Assembly (NCBI GenBank): GCA_963726405.1
Contig: CAVSCF010000009.1
Span: forward strand, 1 to 64,000
Direction of reading: 5' to 3'
DNA: 64,000 bases
DNA from: JAOUJD01 sp963726405
GTDB taxonomy: Bacteria > Pseudomonadota > Gammaproteobacteria > Burkholderiales > Burkholderiaceae_F
Position 1 is the first letter of the stretch. Every line of letters begins with the position of its first letter. This document shows positions 52,704 through 62,758 of the stretch, in pieces. The translations under genes were made by a program, and so were the position numbers. The notes beneath the pieces are model-generated. The model saw only the letters and a program-made list of their open reading frames with translations. It did no database searches and was not told the origin of the DNA.

Positions 52704-53783
52704 ATGCCGGCGAGCGCACGGTCGCTGGCCGACCTGACTGCCGCCGTCGGCCGCGCAAGCGGTGGCCGCCTCGCGGCAACCATCCAGGGCTCCGCCGATA
52801 CCCGCATTGACGGCCTCGCCCCGCTGGTCTCGGCCGGCGCGACCCATCTCGCTTTCCTCGCCAACCCGCGCTATCGCAACGACGCCCTGACCACGCGCGC
52901 CGGCGCGGTGGTCGTGTCGCCGGCGAGCGCACATCAACTGGCATCCTCCGGCCAGGCCGTGCCGACGCTCGTCGTCGTCGACGAGCCCTACGCGTGGTTC
53001 GCGTATGCCGCGCAGGTGCTGCATCCGGCGGATCCCGCGGCGCCGGGCGTTGCGAGGGAAGCATCGGTCGCGTCATCGGCGCAGGTCGATGCGACCGCCT
53101 GCATCGAGGCCGGCGCGTTCGTCGGCGAGCGGGCCACGATCGGCCCCGGGGCGCGCGTCGGCGCCGGTGCCGTCGTCGGAGCCGACGCGGTGATCGGTGC
53201 CCATTCCCGCCTGCATCCCCGTGCCGTCGTGCTCGACGGCTGCCGCCTCGGCGAACGCTGCATCGTTCACAGTGGGGCGGTCATCGGCGCCGACGGTTTC
53301 GGTTTCGCACCGCTCGATGGGCGCTGGGTGAAGATCCCGCAGCTCGGTGCCGTGGTGATCGGCAGCGACGTCGAGATCGGCGCCAACACGACCGTGGACC
53401 GCGGCACGATGGGCGACACGGTGATCGAGGACGGCGTCAAGCTCGACAACCAGATCCAGGTGGCCCACAACTGCGTCGTGGGCGCCCACACGGTGATCGC
53501 CGGCTGCGTCGGCATTGCCGGCAGCGCACGCATCGGCCGCGGCTGCCAGATCGGGGGAGCGGCGATGATCGCGGGCCACATCAGCATCGCCGACGGCTGC
53601 GCGATCGGCCCCGGGACGCTGGTCGCCAGTTCGCTGACCGAGCCGGGTCACTACACCGGCTTCTTCCCCCTGATGAAGAACCGCGACTGGGAGCGCGCTG
53701 CCGCCATCATTCGCAATCTGGACGACCTGCGCGACCGGCTGCGCCAGCTCGAGGCACTGCAGCGCCAAGGAAAGCAATCATGA
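52704..53783 (+). CDS. lpxD: UDP-3-O-acylglucosamine N-acyltransferase
   Basis: A 359-aa protein that adds the second acyl chain in lipid A synthesis. The N-domain binds UDP (ATHLAFLANPRYRNDALTTR); a left-handed beta-helix of hexapeptides follows, with DGFGFAPLDGRWVKIPQLG and VAHNCVVGAHT. The C-terminal helix has RDWERAAAIIRNLDDLRD. Its stop overlaps the fabZ start. Confidence 0.97.
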   Translation: MPASARSLADLTAAVGRASGGRLAATIQGSADTRIDGLAPLVSAGATHLAFLANPRYRNDALTTRAGAVVVSPASAHQLASSGQAVPTLVVVDEPYAWFAYAAQVLHPADPAAPGVAREASVASSAQVDATACIEAGAFVGERATIGPGARVGAGAVVGADAVIGAHSRLHPRAVVLDGCRLGERCIVHSGAVIGADGFGFAPLDGRWVKIPQLGAVVIGSDVEIGANTTVDRGTMGDTVIEDGVKLDNQIQVAHNCVVGAHTVIAGCVGIAGSARIGRGCQIGGAAMIAGHISIADGCAIGPGTLVASSLTEPGHYTGFFPLMKNRDWERAAAIIRNLDDLRDRLRQLEALQRQGKQS

Positions 53784-54232
53784 AGATGGACATCCACGAA
53801 ATCCTGCGCAAGCTGCCTCACCGTTATCCGATCATCCTCGTCGACCGCGTGCTCGAACTCGTGCCCGGCGAGCGCGTCGTGGCGCTGAAGAACGTCACGA
53901 TCAACGAACCGTATTTCATGGGTCACTTTCCGGGTCATCCCGTCATGCCCGGCGTGCTCATCATCGAAGCGCTCGCGCAGGCCTGCGCGATCCTTGCCTT
54001 CGTGACCCTGGAAGCGAAGGAGGGCGACGGCACGCTCTTCTACTTCGCCGGCATCGACGCCACCCGCTTCAAGAAGCCCGTGATCCCGGGCGACCAGTTG
54101 CGACTCGAAGCGGAGATGGGACGGGTCAAGCGCGGCGTGGGCAAGTTCACCGGACGCGCGCTGGTCGACGGCCAGGTGGTCTGCGAGACCGAGATGATGT
54201 GCGCGGTCCGCAAGACGGGCGAGGGCGCCTGA
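53780..54232 (+). CDS. fabZ: 3-hydroxyacyl-ACP dehydratase FabZ
   Basis: A 150-aa hot-dog-fold dehydratase. LPHRYPIILVDRV starts the fold; FMGHFPGHPVMPGVLIIEAL has catalytic His49 and Glu63. It competes with LpxA for 3-hydroxyacyl-ACP, and their genes overlap (TGATG). Confidence 0.97.
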   Translation: MKMDIHEILRKLPHRYPIILVDRVLELVPGERVVALKNVTINEPYFMGHFPGHPVMPGVLIIEALAQACAILAFVTLEAKEGDGTLFYFAGIDATRFKKPVIPGDQLRLEAEMGRVKRGVGKFTGRALVDGQVVCETEMMCAVRKTGEGA

Positions 54233-55020
54233 TGGCGAAGGTCCATTCGACCGCGCTGGTCGATCCGAAGGCGGAACTGGCCGCCGATGTCGAGGTCGGG
54301 CCGTACTGCATCGTGGGGCCTTTGGTGAAGCTGGGGCCTGGCACGGTGCTCGACGCGCACGTGGTGGTCGGCGGGCGCACGACCGTCGGCCGCGGCAACC
54401 GGTTCTTCCCGTTCTGCGCGATCGGCGGCGCGCCGCAGGACAAGAAGTACGGCGGCGAGGACACCGAACTCGTCATCGGCGACGGCAATACGGTGCGCGA
54501 GCACTGCACGTTCAGCCTCGGCACGGTGCAGGGCGGCGGCGTGACGCGCGTCGGTTCCGACAACTGGATCATGGCGTCGGTGCACATCGCGCACGACTGC
54601 ATGGTGGGCGACCACACGATCCTCGCCAACAACGTGACGCTCGCGGGCCACGTGACGCTCGGCGACTGGGTGATCCTCGGCGGACTGTCCGGACTGCACC
54701 AGTTCTGCAGCGTGGGCGCGCATGCGATGGCGGGCGGCGGCTCGATCATCCTTCGCGACATCCCGCCCTACGTGATCTGCAACGGCAATCCGTGCGCACC
54801 GCACGGCATCAACAGCGAAGGCCTGAAGCGGCGCGGATTCGACGGCGACACCATCAACCAGCTGCGCCGCGCCTACAAGGCGATCTATCGCGACGGCAAG
54901 ACGGTGGCCGAGGCGGTGGCCGCGCTCGACGAACTGATCGCCGAGGCGCCGGCGTCGGCCGGCGCCGTCGCATTGCTGCGCGACTTCGTGCGCGACGCGC
55001 CCCGCGGCATCATCCGCTGA
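54232..55020 (+). CDS. lpxA: UDP-N-acetylglucosamine acyltransferase
   Basis: A 262-aa LpxA, first step of lipid A. Hexapeptide beta-helix throughout; HIAHDCMVGDHTILANN contains the catalytic His in AHDC (His121), and the C-terminal helices begin after GLKRRGFDGDTI. The start overlaps fabZ and the stop overlaps lpxB. Confidence 0.97.
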   Translation: MAKVHSTALVDPKAELAADVEVGPYCIVGPLVKLGPGTVLDAHVVVGGRTTVGRGNRFFPFCAIGGAPQDKKYGGEDTELVIGDGNTVREHCTFSLGTVQGGGVTRVGSDNWIMASVHIAHDCMVGDHTILANNVTLAGHVTLGDWVILGGLSGLHQFCSVGAHAMAGGGSIILRDIPPYVICNGNPCAPHGINSEGLKRRGFDGDTINQLRRAYKAIYRDGKTVAEAVAALDELIAEAPASAGAVALLRDFVRDAPRGIIR

Positions 55021-56168
55021 TGAACGTCGCCTCCAGCATCGCCTTCGTCGCCGGCGAGGCGTCGGGCGACCTGCTGGCGGCGGGCGTGCTGGCCGAACTG
55101 AAGCGACGTGAACCCGACACGCCCCTGTGCGGCGTCGGCGGCGATCGCATGATCGAGGCGGGTTTCGACGCCTGGCACCACGTGCGCGAATTGTCCGTGC
55201 GCGGCTACGTCGAAGTGCTGCGCCACCTGCCGCGGCTGCTGCGGCTGCGCAGCGAGTTGCTGCAGCGGGTCTCCACGCTGCGGCCGCGCGTCTTCGTCGG
55301 CATCGACGCACCCGACTTCAACCTCGGGCTGGAAGAGAAGCTGCGGGCGCGCGGGGTTCGCACCGTGCAGATGGTGAGTCCCTCGGTGTGGGCGTGGCGG
55401 CGCGAGCGCATGGTGCAGATCCGGCGCGCGGTCGACCGCATGCTGCTCGTGTTTCCCTTCGAGCAGGCGCTGTACGACGATGCGGGAATCCCGGCGACGT
55501 ACGTGGGCCATCCCCTGGCCGCGGTGATTCCGCTGGTGCCGGATGCATCGGCGGCGCGGGCACGCCTCGGTCTCGCGCCGGATGCGACGCTGGTGGCCGT
55601 GCTGCCGGGTTCGCGCCCCGACGAGGTTCGCTTCCTCGCCCCGACCTTCGTCGCCGCGATGGCGCGGATGAAGAGCGCCTCGCCCGGTCTTTCGTTCGTC
55701 CTGCCGGTGGCCGACGCGTCGCTGCGGCCGATGATCGACGACGCGCTGCACCGGCACCCGCAGCTCGCCGGCTGCGTCACCCTCGCGGCGGGCCGGTCGC
55801 ACGACTGCCTCGAGGCGTCCGACGTGGTGCTGGTCGCCAGCGGCACGGCGACGCTCGAAGCGGCCCTGTACAAGCGCCCGATGGTCATTTCGTATCGCAC
55901 GCCGTGGCTGTCCGCATGGATCATCCGGCGCAAGGGCTACATTCCGTACCTGGGACTGCCGAACATCATGGCCGGCGAGTTCGTCGTGCCGGAGTTCCTG
56001 CAGGAAGCGGCAACTCCGGAGGCACTCGCGCGAGCCGTGCTCGACCAGCTGGGCGACCACGCGGGCCGCGCGAAGCTCGCGGCCCGGTTCACCGACATGC
56101 ATCACGCGCTCAGGCGCGACACGTCGCGACTGGCCGCCGACGCCATCCTTGCCGAAGCCAACCGATGA
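55020..56168 (+). CDS. lpxB: Lipid A disaccharide synthase
   Basis: A 382-aa GT19 glycosyltransferase that joins UDP-diacylglucosamine and lipid X. FVAGEASGDLLAAG near the start, IDAPDFNLGLE, QMVSPSVWAWR, VLPGSRPDEV and ASGTATLEAALYKRPM are all conserved blocks. It is flanked by lpxA and rnhB with overlapping codons. Confidence 0.97.
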   Translation: MNVASSIAFVAGEASGDLLAAGVLAELKRREPDTPLCGVGGDRMIEAGFDAWHHVRELSVRGYVEVLRHLPRLLRLRSELLQRVSTLRPRVFVGIDAPDFNLGLEEKLRARGVRTVQMVSPSVWAWRRERMVQIRRAVDRMLLVFPFEQALYDDAGIPATYVGHPLAAVIPLVPDASAARARLGLAPDATLVAVLPGSRPDEVRFLAPTFVAAMARMKSASPGLSFVLPVADASLRPMIDDALHRHPQLAGCVTLAAGRSHDCLEASDVVLVASGTATLEAALYKRPMVISYRTPWLSAWIIRRKGYIPYLGLPNIMAGEFVVPEFLQEAATPEALARAVLDQLGDHAGRAKLAARFTDMHHALRRDTSRLAADAILAEANR

Positions 56169-56812
56169 GGCGCGGCCGGCTTCCGAACCTGGACCTCTTC
56201 GAGCAGGCCGCTCTCGCAAGCGGCCGCATCTGCGGCATCGACGAGGCCGGGCGCGGACCGCTGGCCGGTCCGGTCGTCGCCGCCGCGGTGATCCTCGACC
56301 CCGGGCGTCGCATCAACGGATTGCGGGATTCCAAGGTGCTGACCCCGGCGCGGCGCGAGGAACTGGCGGCGCGCATTCGCGAACGTGCGATCGCCTTCGC
56401 CGTGGCCGAAGCGAGCGTCGAGGAGATCGACGAACTGAACATCCTGCAGGCGAGCCTGCTGGCCATGCGGCGCGCGGTCGACGCGCTGCAGGTGCTTCCC
56501 GAGTACGCGCTGGTCGACGGCAACCAGATGCCGCGCCTGACGATGCCCGGCCGGGCCATCGTGGCCGGCGACGCCCTGGAGCCGGCCATCTCGGCGGCGT
56601 CGATCCTCGCCAAGACCGCGCGCGACGCGATGATGCGGTCGTTCGATGCGGCCCATCCGGGCTACGGCTTCGCGCAGCACATGGGCTACGGCACGCGGGA
56701 GCACCTCGACTGCCTGCAACGACTGGGGCCGTGCGTCCTGCACCGCCGCAGCTTCGCGCCGGTGCGCGGAATGGTGGACGTCGCTTCCCGTGCGCATCAC
56801 CTCGCCCGATAA
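56165..56812 (+). CDS. rnhB: Ribonuclease HII
   Basis: A 215-aa RNase HII. ICGIDEAGRGPLAGPVV carries the Asp26-Glu27 pair, ALVDGNQMP and AAHPGYGFAQHMGYGT the other active-site parts. It removes single ribonucleotides from DNA. Its end overlaps the next gene by 23 bp. Confidence 0.96.
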   Translation: MRRGRLPNLDLFEQAALASGRICGIDEAGRGPLAGPVVAAAVILDPGRRINGLRDSKVLTPARREELAARIRERAIAFAVAEASVEEIDELNILQASLLAMRRAVDALQVLPEYALVDGNQMPRLTMPGRAIVAGDALEPAISAASILAKTARDAMMRSFDAAHPGYGFAQHMGYGTREHLDCLQRLGPCVLHRRSFAPVRGMVDVASRAHHLAR

Positions 56813-57578
56813 CCCGGTCGTGCGCCGGCTCAGGCGCCTGGCCGATTCCGCGCGCGCGTGCCGCGAGGCCGGCCGCACGCTGGCCGAAGGGCTGCACGTG
56901 ATCGATGCCGCCCTGGCGGCCAAGGTCGGGATCGTCACGCTCGCAACGCGCGGCACTCCATCGACCAGCGTCGCGGCGCTGATCGAACGGGTGCAGGCGG
57001 CGCACGCTGCGCTGAAGTGCATCGAACTGGGCGCGACCCTCTATGACGCCATATCGCCGGTCGAGCACGGCGTGGGTGTTCTCGCCGAGATCGCGATTCC
57101 CGCCCACGAATCACCGCCTGCCCTCGACGAGGACGCCGTGTATCTCGACGCCATCCAGGACCCGGGCAATGTCGGAACGCTGCTGCGCACGGCGGCCGCC
57201 GCCGGCGTGCGACGCATCGTCCTGGGAACGGGCTCCGCGTATGCCTGGGCGCCGAAGGTCATGCGGGCGGCGATGGGGGCGCATTTCGCGCTGCACATCG
57301 TCGAGAACAGCGATGTGGCGGCCGTTGCAACGAACTTCAGGGGCACCGTCATCGCCGCCGATCTTGAAGGCGAGGACCTGTACGCGGCGGAGTGGGGTCG
57401 CGGACCGACGCTCTGGTTGTTCGGCTCGGAAGGGCAGGGATTGAGTCCCGAGGCGAGGGCGGCGGCCCGGCTTCGGTTGCGGATTCCGCTCGCGACTCCG
57501 GTGGAATCGCTGAACGTCTCGGCCGCCGCCGCGGTCTGCCTGTTCGAGCAGGCGCGCCGCCGGCGTCGCTACAGGTAG
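56790..57578 (+). CDS. TrmH/SpoU-family RNA 2'-O-methyltransferase
   Basis: A 262-aa SPOUT methyltransferase. The three motifs are QDPGNVGTLLRTAAAAG, LWLFGSEGQGLS, and PVESLNVSAAAAVCLFEQ, which form the knotted SAM site. The short N-terminal domain fits RlmB- or TsnR-like rRNA enzymes. GTG 56790 is the start, inside rnhB. The target nucleotide is unknown. Confidence 0.9.
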   Translation: MRITSPDNPVVRRLRRLADSARACREAGRTLAEGLHVIDAALAAKVGIVTLATRGTPSTSVAALIERVQAAHAALKCIELGATLYDAISPVEHGVGVLAEIAIPAHESPPALDEDAVYLDAIQDPGNVGTLLRTAAAAGVRRIVLGTGSAYAWAPKVMRAAMGAHFALHIVENSDVAAVATNFRGTVIAADLEGEDLYAAEWGRGPTLWLFGSEGQGLSPEARAAARLRLRIPLATPVESLNVSAAAAVCLFEQARRRRRYR

Positions 57579-57862
57579 GACACGTCCACGCAGACGATCT
57601 TGCCGTCCTTGCCCTTCCCGAACTCGACGACCGTTTTCTCGTCGACCTGGTTCATATTTTCGGGGTTGAACGTCTTTTTCACGTAGACGTAGCGCGGGCC
57701 CTCGCTCCCGCTTTCGATCGCGTCGGGTTTGCCGAAGCTGCTCAGCACTTCTTCCGGCGAGCGGTCGATGACCTTGCCGTGGAACACGCCGCGCTGGAAC
57801 CCCCCCTGGCCGCACGCGGCAAGCACGGTGGCAACCACGGCGGCCATCAGGAACCTTTTCAT
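57569..57862 (-). CDS. Small lipoprotein of unknown function
   Basis: A 97-aa protein. MKRFLMAAVVATVLAACG has the lipobox LAAC. The rest (RSPEEVLSSFGKPDAIE, YVYVKKTFNPENM) resembles the small SmpA/OmlA-like fold in shape only. It overlaps the methyltransferase end by 10 bp, tail to tail. I do not recognise a family. Confidence 0.75.
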   Translation of the reverse strand: MKRFLMAAVVATVLAACGQGGFQRGVFHGKVIDRSPEEVLSSFGKPDAIESGSEGPRYVYVKKTFNPENMNQVDEKTVVEFGKGKDGKIVCVDVSYL

Positions 57863-57953
57863 GTCGCCCTCCCTTTCGGTCGTGTTGTGTTGACCGCGGC
57901 GGACGGTAGCGGCGGCGGCTTAGGGGAAGCTGTCGGCCGGCCGGGAGGGAGGT

Positions 57954-58802
57954 CTAGAAGGCCCGGCGCTCCAGGCGGATCTCCTGCATGATGGTCGCGG
58001 CGATCTCCTCGATCGACTTGGTCGTTGACGACAGCCAGCGGATGTTCTCGCGCCTCATCATGCGTTCAGCCGCTTCCACCTCGTAGCGGCAGTTGTCGAG
58101 CGATGCATAGCGGCTGTTGGGCCGCCGCTCGTTGCGCACCTCGGTCAGCCGTTCCGGCGCGATCGACAGGCCGAAGAGCTTGCTCTTGTGATGGGGCAGG
58201 GCCGTGGGCAACTGGCCGCGCTCGAAGTCCTCGGGGATCAGAGGGTAGTTGGCCGCCTTCACGCCGTACTGCATGGCGAGGTAGAGGCTGGTCGGCGTCT
58301 TGCCCGAGCGCGACACGCCCACCAGGATGACGTCCGCCGCCGCGAGCCCCTTGGCCGACTGGCCGTCGTCGTGGGCAAGGGCGAAGTTGATCGCCTCGAT
58401 CCGGTTCTTGTAGTCCTCGGAGTTGACCGCGATGTTGTGCGAGCGGCCGATCGTGTGCGTGCTCTTGAGGCCGAGCTCGCGCTCGAGCGGCTCGACGAAC
58501 GTCTCGAACATCTCGATGAAGAATGCCTGGGCGCTCGCCTTCAGCGTCGCCGCCACCGACGAATCGACCAGCGTCGAGAACACGATGGGACGCTTGCCGT
58601 CGCGCTCGCCCGCCTCGTTGATTCGGGCGCCGGCCTCGCGTGCCATGTCGGCCGAGTCGATGAACGGAATGCGCTGCGGGCGGTAGCGGAGCTGCTCGAA
58701 CTGCGTCAGGACGCTGTGACCGAGGGTTTCGGCCGTGATGCCGGTGCCGTCGGACACGAAGAACACCGTGCGGTCGTAGCTGGTCAGTGGGCGATCGGGC
58801 AT
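57954..58802 (-). CDS. ppsR: PEP synthase regulatory kinase/phosphorylase
   Basis: A 282-aa DUF299 protein. TVFFVSDGTGITAETLGHS opens it, and VGVSRSGKTPTSLYLAMQYG (161-180) is the P-loop. It inactivates PEP synthase by ADP-dependent phosphorylation and reverses this with phosphate. It is divergent from ppsA, with a 98-bp gap that must hold both promoters. Confidence 0.95.
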   Translation of the reverse strand: MPDRPLTSYDRTVFFVSDGTGITAETLGHSVLTQFEQLRYRPQRIPFIDSADMAREAGARINEAGERDGKRPIVFSTLVDSSVAATLKASAQAFFIEMFETFVEPLERELGLKSTHTIGRSHNIAVNSEDYKNRIEAINFALAHDDGQSAKGLAAADVILVGVSRSGKTPTSLYLAMQYGVKAANYPLIPEDFERGQLPTALPHHKSKLFGLSIAPERLTEVRNERRPNSRYASLDNCRYEVEAAERMMRRENIRWLSSTTKSIEEIAATIMQEIRLERRAF

Positions 58803-58900
58803 GGGGGCTCGTTGATGCGGCGCACGATGAAACCGGCGCGACCGGTAAAATCCAGCGGATTCTGTCATACCCCTCGATCGCGACCTTCCCCGGAGAGCTC

Positions 58901-61270
58901 ATGCAACGCGGCCAGTACGTCGTCCCGTTCTCGCAACTTCGAATGACCGACGTGGAATCGGTCGGGGGCAAGAACGCGTCGCTGGGCGAGATGCTGAGCC
59001 AGCTGTCCGCCGCCGGGTTGCGCGTGCCCGACGGCTTCGCCACGACGGCCGAGGCGTTCCGCCTCTTCATCGACGAGGGCGGACTGCGCCAGCGCATCGG
59101 CGCCCGTCTGGATGCACTCAATGTCGACGACGTGCGGGCGCTGGCCGACGCCGGGCAGCAGATCCGTTCGTGGCTGATCAACACGCCACTTCCAGTAAAG
59201 CTTGAACAAGAGATTCGCTCTATTTTTCAAGAGCTTGTCGGCGCTTCTTCGAGTGAAATGACGTTCGCGGTCCGGTCCAGCGCGACCGCTGAAGACCTTC
59301 CGGACGCTTCCTTTGCCGGGCAGCAGGAGACCTTCCTGAACGTGGCCGGCATCGACGCGGTGCTGGAGCGGATCCATCACGTCTTTGCCTCCCTGTACAA
59401 CGACCGCGCCATCGCCTACCGCGTCCACAAGGGTTTCGCCCACGCCGACGTCGCCCTGTCCGCCGGCGTCCAGCGGATGGTGCGCAGCGACCGCGGATCG
59501 TCCGGCGTCATGTTCACGATGGACACCGAGTCGGGCTTCGACGGCGTCGTCTTCATCACGTCGAGCTACGGGCTCGGGGAGACCGTCGTGCAGGGCGCCG
59601 TGAATCCCGACGAGTTCTACGTGCACAAGGCGATGCTCGCGGCCGGCAAGTTCCCGATCATCCGGCGCTCGCTCGGTTCGAAGCTCATCAAGATGGAGTT
59701 CGATCCCCGTGGCCAGCCCGGCCGGACGGTGCGCACGGTGGATGTCGGCGAAGCCGAACGGCACCGCTTCTCGCTCAGCGACGACGACGTGCTCGAACTG
59801 GCCCGCTCCGCAATGACGATCGAGAAGCACTATGCGCGGCCGATGGACATCGAGTGGGGCCGGGACGGCGTCGACGGGAAGATCTACATCCTGCAGGCGC
59901 GCCCCGAGACGGTGAAGTCCCGCGGCGATACGCAGCAGCGATACAAGCTGAAGGGCAAGGGCGAGATCCTCGCGACGGGTCGCGCCATCGGGCAGAAGAT
60001 CGGCGTGGGCCGTGTGCGCATCGTCGAGGACTCCAGCGAAATGGAGCGGGTCCATCCGGGCGACATCCTGGTCACCGACATGACCGATCCCAACTGGGAG
60101 CCGGTGATGAAGCGGGCGGCGGCGATCGTCACCAATCGGGGCGGCCGTACCTGCCATGCGGCGATCATCGCGCGCGAACTCGGCATCCCGGCCGTGGTGG
60201 GCTGCGGCGACGCCACGCGCGTGCTGAAGGAAGGCGACGAGGTCACGGTGTCCTGCGCCGAGGGCGACACCGGCAACATCTACGCCGGCAAGCTCGAAAT
60301 GGAAGTCGAGAGCGTCCGCCAGGGGGTGCTGCCCGAGATCCCCGTGAAGATCATGATGAACGTGGGCAACCCGCAACTGGCGTTCGACTTCCAGTCGCTG
60401 CCCAATTCCGGCGTCGGCCTCGCCCGGCTCGAGTTCATCATCAACAACAACATCGGCGTGCACCCGAAGGCGGTGCTCGACTATCCGAACCTCGACCCCG
60501 AACTGAAGAACGCGGTCGAGCGGCTGGCGGCCGGCTACTCCAATCCACGCGCGTTCTTCGAGGCCAAGCTCGCGGAAGGCATCGCCACGATCGGCGCGGC
60601 CTTCTGGCCGAAGCCGGTGATCGTGCGGATGTCGGACTTCAAGAGCAACGAGTACAAGAAACTGATCGGCGGTTCGCGCTACGAGCCGGACGAAGAGAAC
60701 CCGATGCTCGGGTTCCGGGGCGCCGCGCGCTACATCGCCGACTCCTTCCGCGAGTGCTTCCGGCTCGAGGCGGCCGCGCTGAAGAAGGTCCGCAACGAGA
60801 TGGGCCTGACGAACGTGGAGATCATGATCCCGTTCGTACGCACGCTGGCCGAGGCGAAGGGCGTCACGGAACTGCTGGCCGCGCACGGGCTGAAGCGCGG
60901 GGAAAACGGCCTGCGCCTGATCATGATGTGCGAGATCCCGTCCAACGCGGTGCTGGCGGACGACTTCCTCGAGTACTTCGACGGCTTCTCGATCGGCTCG
61001 AACGACCTGACGCAGCTCACGCTCGGCCTCGACCGCGACTCGGGCCTCGTCGCCGCCGGTTTCGACGAACGCGATCCCGCGGTGAAGGCGCTGCTCTCGA
61101 TGGCGATCTCGGCCTGCCGCCGTCGCGGCAAGTACATCGGCATCTGCGGGCAGGGCCCCTCGGATCACGCGGACTTTGCCGCCTGGCTGATGGAGCAGGG
61201 CATCGAGTCGATCTCGCTCAACCCGGACACGGTGATCGAGACCTGGCAGCGCCTTGCGCGCCCGGCCTGA
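58901..61270 (+). CDS. ppsA: Phosphoenolpyruvate synthase
   Basis: A 789-aa PEP synthase: pyruvate plus ATP to PEP, AMP and phosphate. The N-terminal ATP-grasp domain has VGGKNASLGEML and AVRSSATAEDLPDASFAGQQ; GGRTCHAAIIAREL has phospho-His419; the C-terminal TIM barrel has SIGSNDLTQLTLGLDRD. It allows growth on three-carbon acids. ggagag precedes ATG 58901. Confidence 0.97.
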   Translation: MQRGQYVVPFSQLRMTDVESVGGKNASLGEMLSQLSAAGLRVPDGFATTAEAFRLFIDEGGLRQRIGARLDALNVDDVRALADAGQQIRSWLINTPLPVKLEQEIRSIFQELVGASSSEMTFAVRSSATAEDLPDASFAGQQETFLNVAGIDAVLERIHHVFASLYNDRAIAYRVHKGFAHADVALSAGVQRMVRSDRGSSGVMFTMDTESGFDGVVFITSSYGLGETVVQGAVNPDEFYVHKAMLAAGKFPIIRRSLGSKLIKMEFDPRGQPGRTVRTVDVGEAERHRFSLSDDDVLELARSAMTIEKHYARPMDIEWGRDGVDGKIYILQARPETVKSRGDTQQRYKLKGKGEILATGRAIGQKIGVGRVRIVEDSSEMERVHPGDILVTDMTDPNWEPVMKRAAAIVTNRGGRTCHAAIIARELGIPAVVGCGDATRVLKEGDEVTVSCAEGDTGNIYAGKLEMEVESVRQGVLPEIPVKIMMNVGNPQLAFDFQSLPNSGVGLARLEFIINNNIGVHPKAVLDYPNLDPELKNAVERLAAGYSNPRAFFEAKLAEGIATIGAAFWPKPVIVRMSDFKSNEYKKLIGGSRYEPDEENPMLGFRGAARYIADSFRECFRLEAAALKKVRNEMGLTNVEIMIPFVRTLAEAKGVTELLAAHGLKRGENGLRLIMMCEIPSNAVLADDFLEYFDGFSIGSNDLTQLTLGLDRDSGLVAAGFDERDPAVKALLSMAISACRRRGKYIGICGQGPSDHADFAAWLMEQGIESISLNPDTVIETWQRLARPA

Positions 61271-61375
61271 CGTTCGCTCGATAGTCTGTTCCAATACGGA
61301 CGCGCCGACGAATGGTGTTCCCTGAGCGCTTGAATTGGCGCCCGGAGGAGGAAGGTTCGGGGTTGGAGGGTTTAC

Positions 61376-61804
61376 ATGTCTGGCTATGTCTGGTGGTTCG
61401 TCATCGGGTTCGGGCTGCTCGTCGCCGAACTGCTGACCGGCACGTTCTATCTCCTGATCATCGCGGTGGCGATGGGCGTGGCCGGCGTCGCGTACCTCGC
61501 CGGCGCGTCGCTCGCCCTTCAGCTCGTGATCGCGGCGGTGATCAGCCTCGGCGGCTCGATGTGGCTGCGCGCCACGAAGTGGGGCAAGCGCCTGCATGAG
61601 GCCGGCGACGATCGCGTCCAGCACATGGATCTCGGCCAATCGTTGCGTGTCGACCACTGGACCGCGGCCCGCACGGCCCGCGCGCAGTATCGCGGCTCGG
61701 TCTGGGATGTCGAGCTCGCGCCGGGCGAGCAGCCGATCGCGGGCGACTTCGTGATCCGCGAAATCCAGGCCAACCGTCTCATCGTCGCCGCGAAGCCGCG
61801 GTAG
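61376..61804 (+). CDS. NfeD family membrane protein
   Basis: A 142-aa protein. Two or three membrane spans (WWFVIGFGLLVAELLTGTFY, LLIIAVAMGVAGVAYLAG) followed by a small OB-fold tail (RGSVWDVELAPGEQPIAGD). It pairs with the SPFH gene 9 bp downstream, the standard NfeD-stomatin couple tied to membrane microdomains. Confidence 0.9.
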   Translation: MSGYVWWFVIGFGLLVAELLTGTFYLLIIAVAMGVAGVAYLAGASLALQLVIAAVISLGGSMWLRATKWGKRLHEAGDDRVQHMDLGQSLRVDHWTAARTARAQYRGSVWDVELAPGEQPIAGDFVIREIQANRLIVAAKPR

Positions 61805-61813
61805 GAGTCCCTC

Positions 61814-62758
61814 ATGTTCTCGATCGTTGACGGCGTCTCGGTCATCGCCATCGTCATCCTCGTCGTCGCGATCACGTTCGTGATCAAGGCGATCAAGGTG
61901 GTGCCGCAGCAGAATGCCTGGGTCGTCGAGCGGCTCGGCAAGTTCCACGCGGCGCTGCAGCCGGGCCTGAACATCGTGGTCCCGTTCATCGACCGCGTGG
62001 CGTACAAGCACAGCTTGAAGGAGGTCCCGCTCGACACGCCGAGCCAGGTCTGCATCACCAAGGACAACACCCAGCTGCAGGTCGACGGCGTGCTGTACTT
62101 CCAGGTGACCGACCCGCAGCGCGCCTCGTACGGCGCCAGCAACTACATCCTGGCGATCACCCAGCTCTCGCAGACGACATTGCGCTCGGTGATCGGCAAG
62201 CTGGAACTCGACCGCACCTTCGAGGAGCGCGAGTTCATCAACCACAGCGTCGTTTCCGCCATCGACGAGGCGGCGATGAACTGGGGCGTCAAGGTCCTGC
62301 GCTACGAGATCAAGGACATCACTCCGCCGAACGCCATCCTGCACGCGATGCAGCAGCAGATCACCGCCGAGCGCGAGAAGCGCGCGCTGATCGCGTCGTC
62401 CGAAGGCCGCAAGCAGGAGCAGATCAACATCGCCACCGGCGAGCGCGAGGCGCAGATTGCCCGCTCGGAGGGCGAGAAGATGGCCCAGATCAACATCGCC
62501 CAGGGCGAGGCGGGCGCCGTGCTCGCCGTCGCGGAAGCGACGGCGCGCGCGATCCAGATGGTGGCCGAAACCATCCGCCAGCCGGGCGGCATCGAGGCCG
62601 TCAACCTGCGCGTGGCCGATCGCTACGTCGACGCGTTCGGCAACCTCGCGAAGACGAACAACACGCTGATCGTCCCCGCCAACCTCGCGGACGTGTCGAG
62701 CCTCATCGCGTCCGCGCTGACGGTCGTGAAGTCGCAGGGCGCGGCGCCGCGGGCGTGA
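61814..62758 (+). CDS. SPFH/stomatin-family protein (paraslipin, QmcA-like)
   Basis: A 314-aa protein. One N-terminal span (VSVIAIVILVVAITFVIKA), then the SPFH domain (IKVVPQQNAWVVERLGKFHA, VTDPQRASYGASNYILAITQ), a long Ala/Glu-rich coiled coil (REAQIARSEGEKMAQINIAQ) and a short tail. These form large ring assemblies in the inner membrane and modulate FtsH-type proteases. It follows nfeD. Confidence 0.92.
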   Translation: MFSIVDGVSVIAIVILVVAITFVIKAIKVVPQQNAWVVERLGKFHAALQPGLNIVVPFIDRVAYKHSLKEVPLDTPSQVCITKDNTQLQVDGVLYFQVTDPQRASYGASNYILAITQLSQTTLRSVIGKLELDRTFEEREFINHSVVSAIDEAAMNWGVKVLRYEIKDITPPNAILHAMQQQITAEREKRALIASSEGRKQEQINIATGEREAQIARSEGEKMAQINIAQGEAGAVLAVAEATARAIQMVAETIRQPGGIEAVNLRVADRYVDAFGNLAKTNNTLIVPANLADVSSLIASALTVVKSQGAAPRA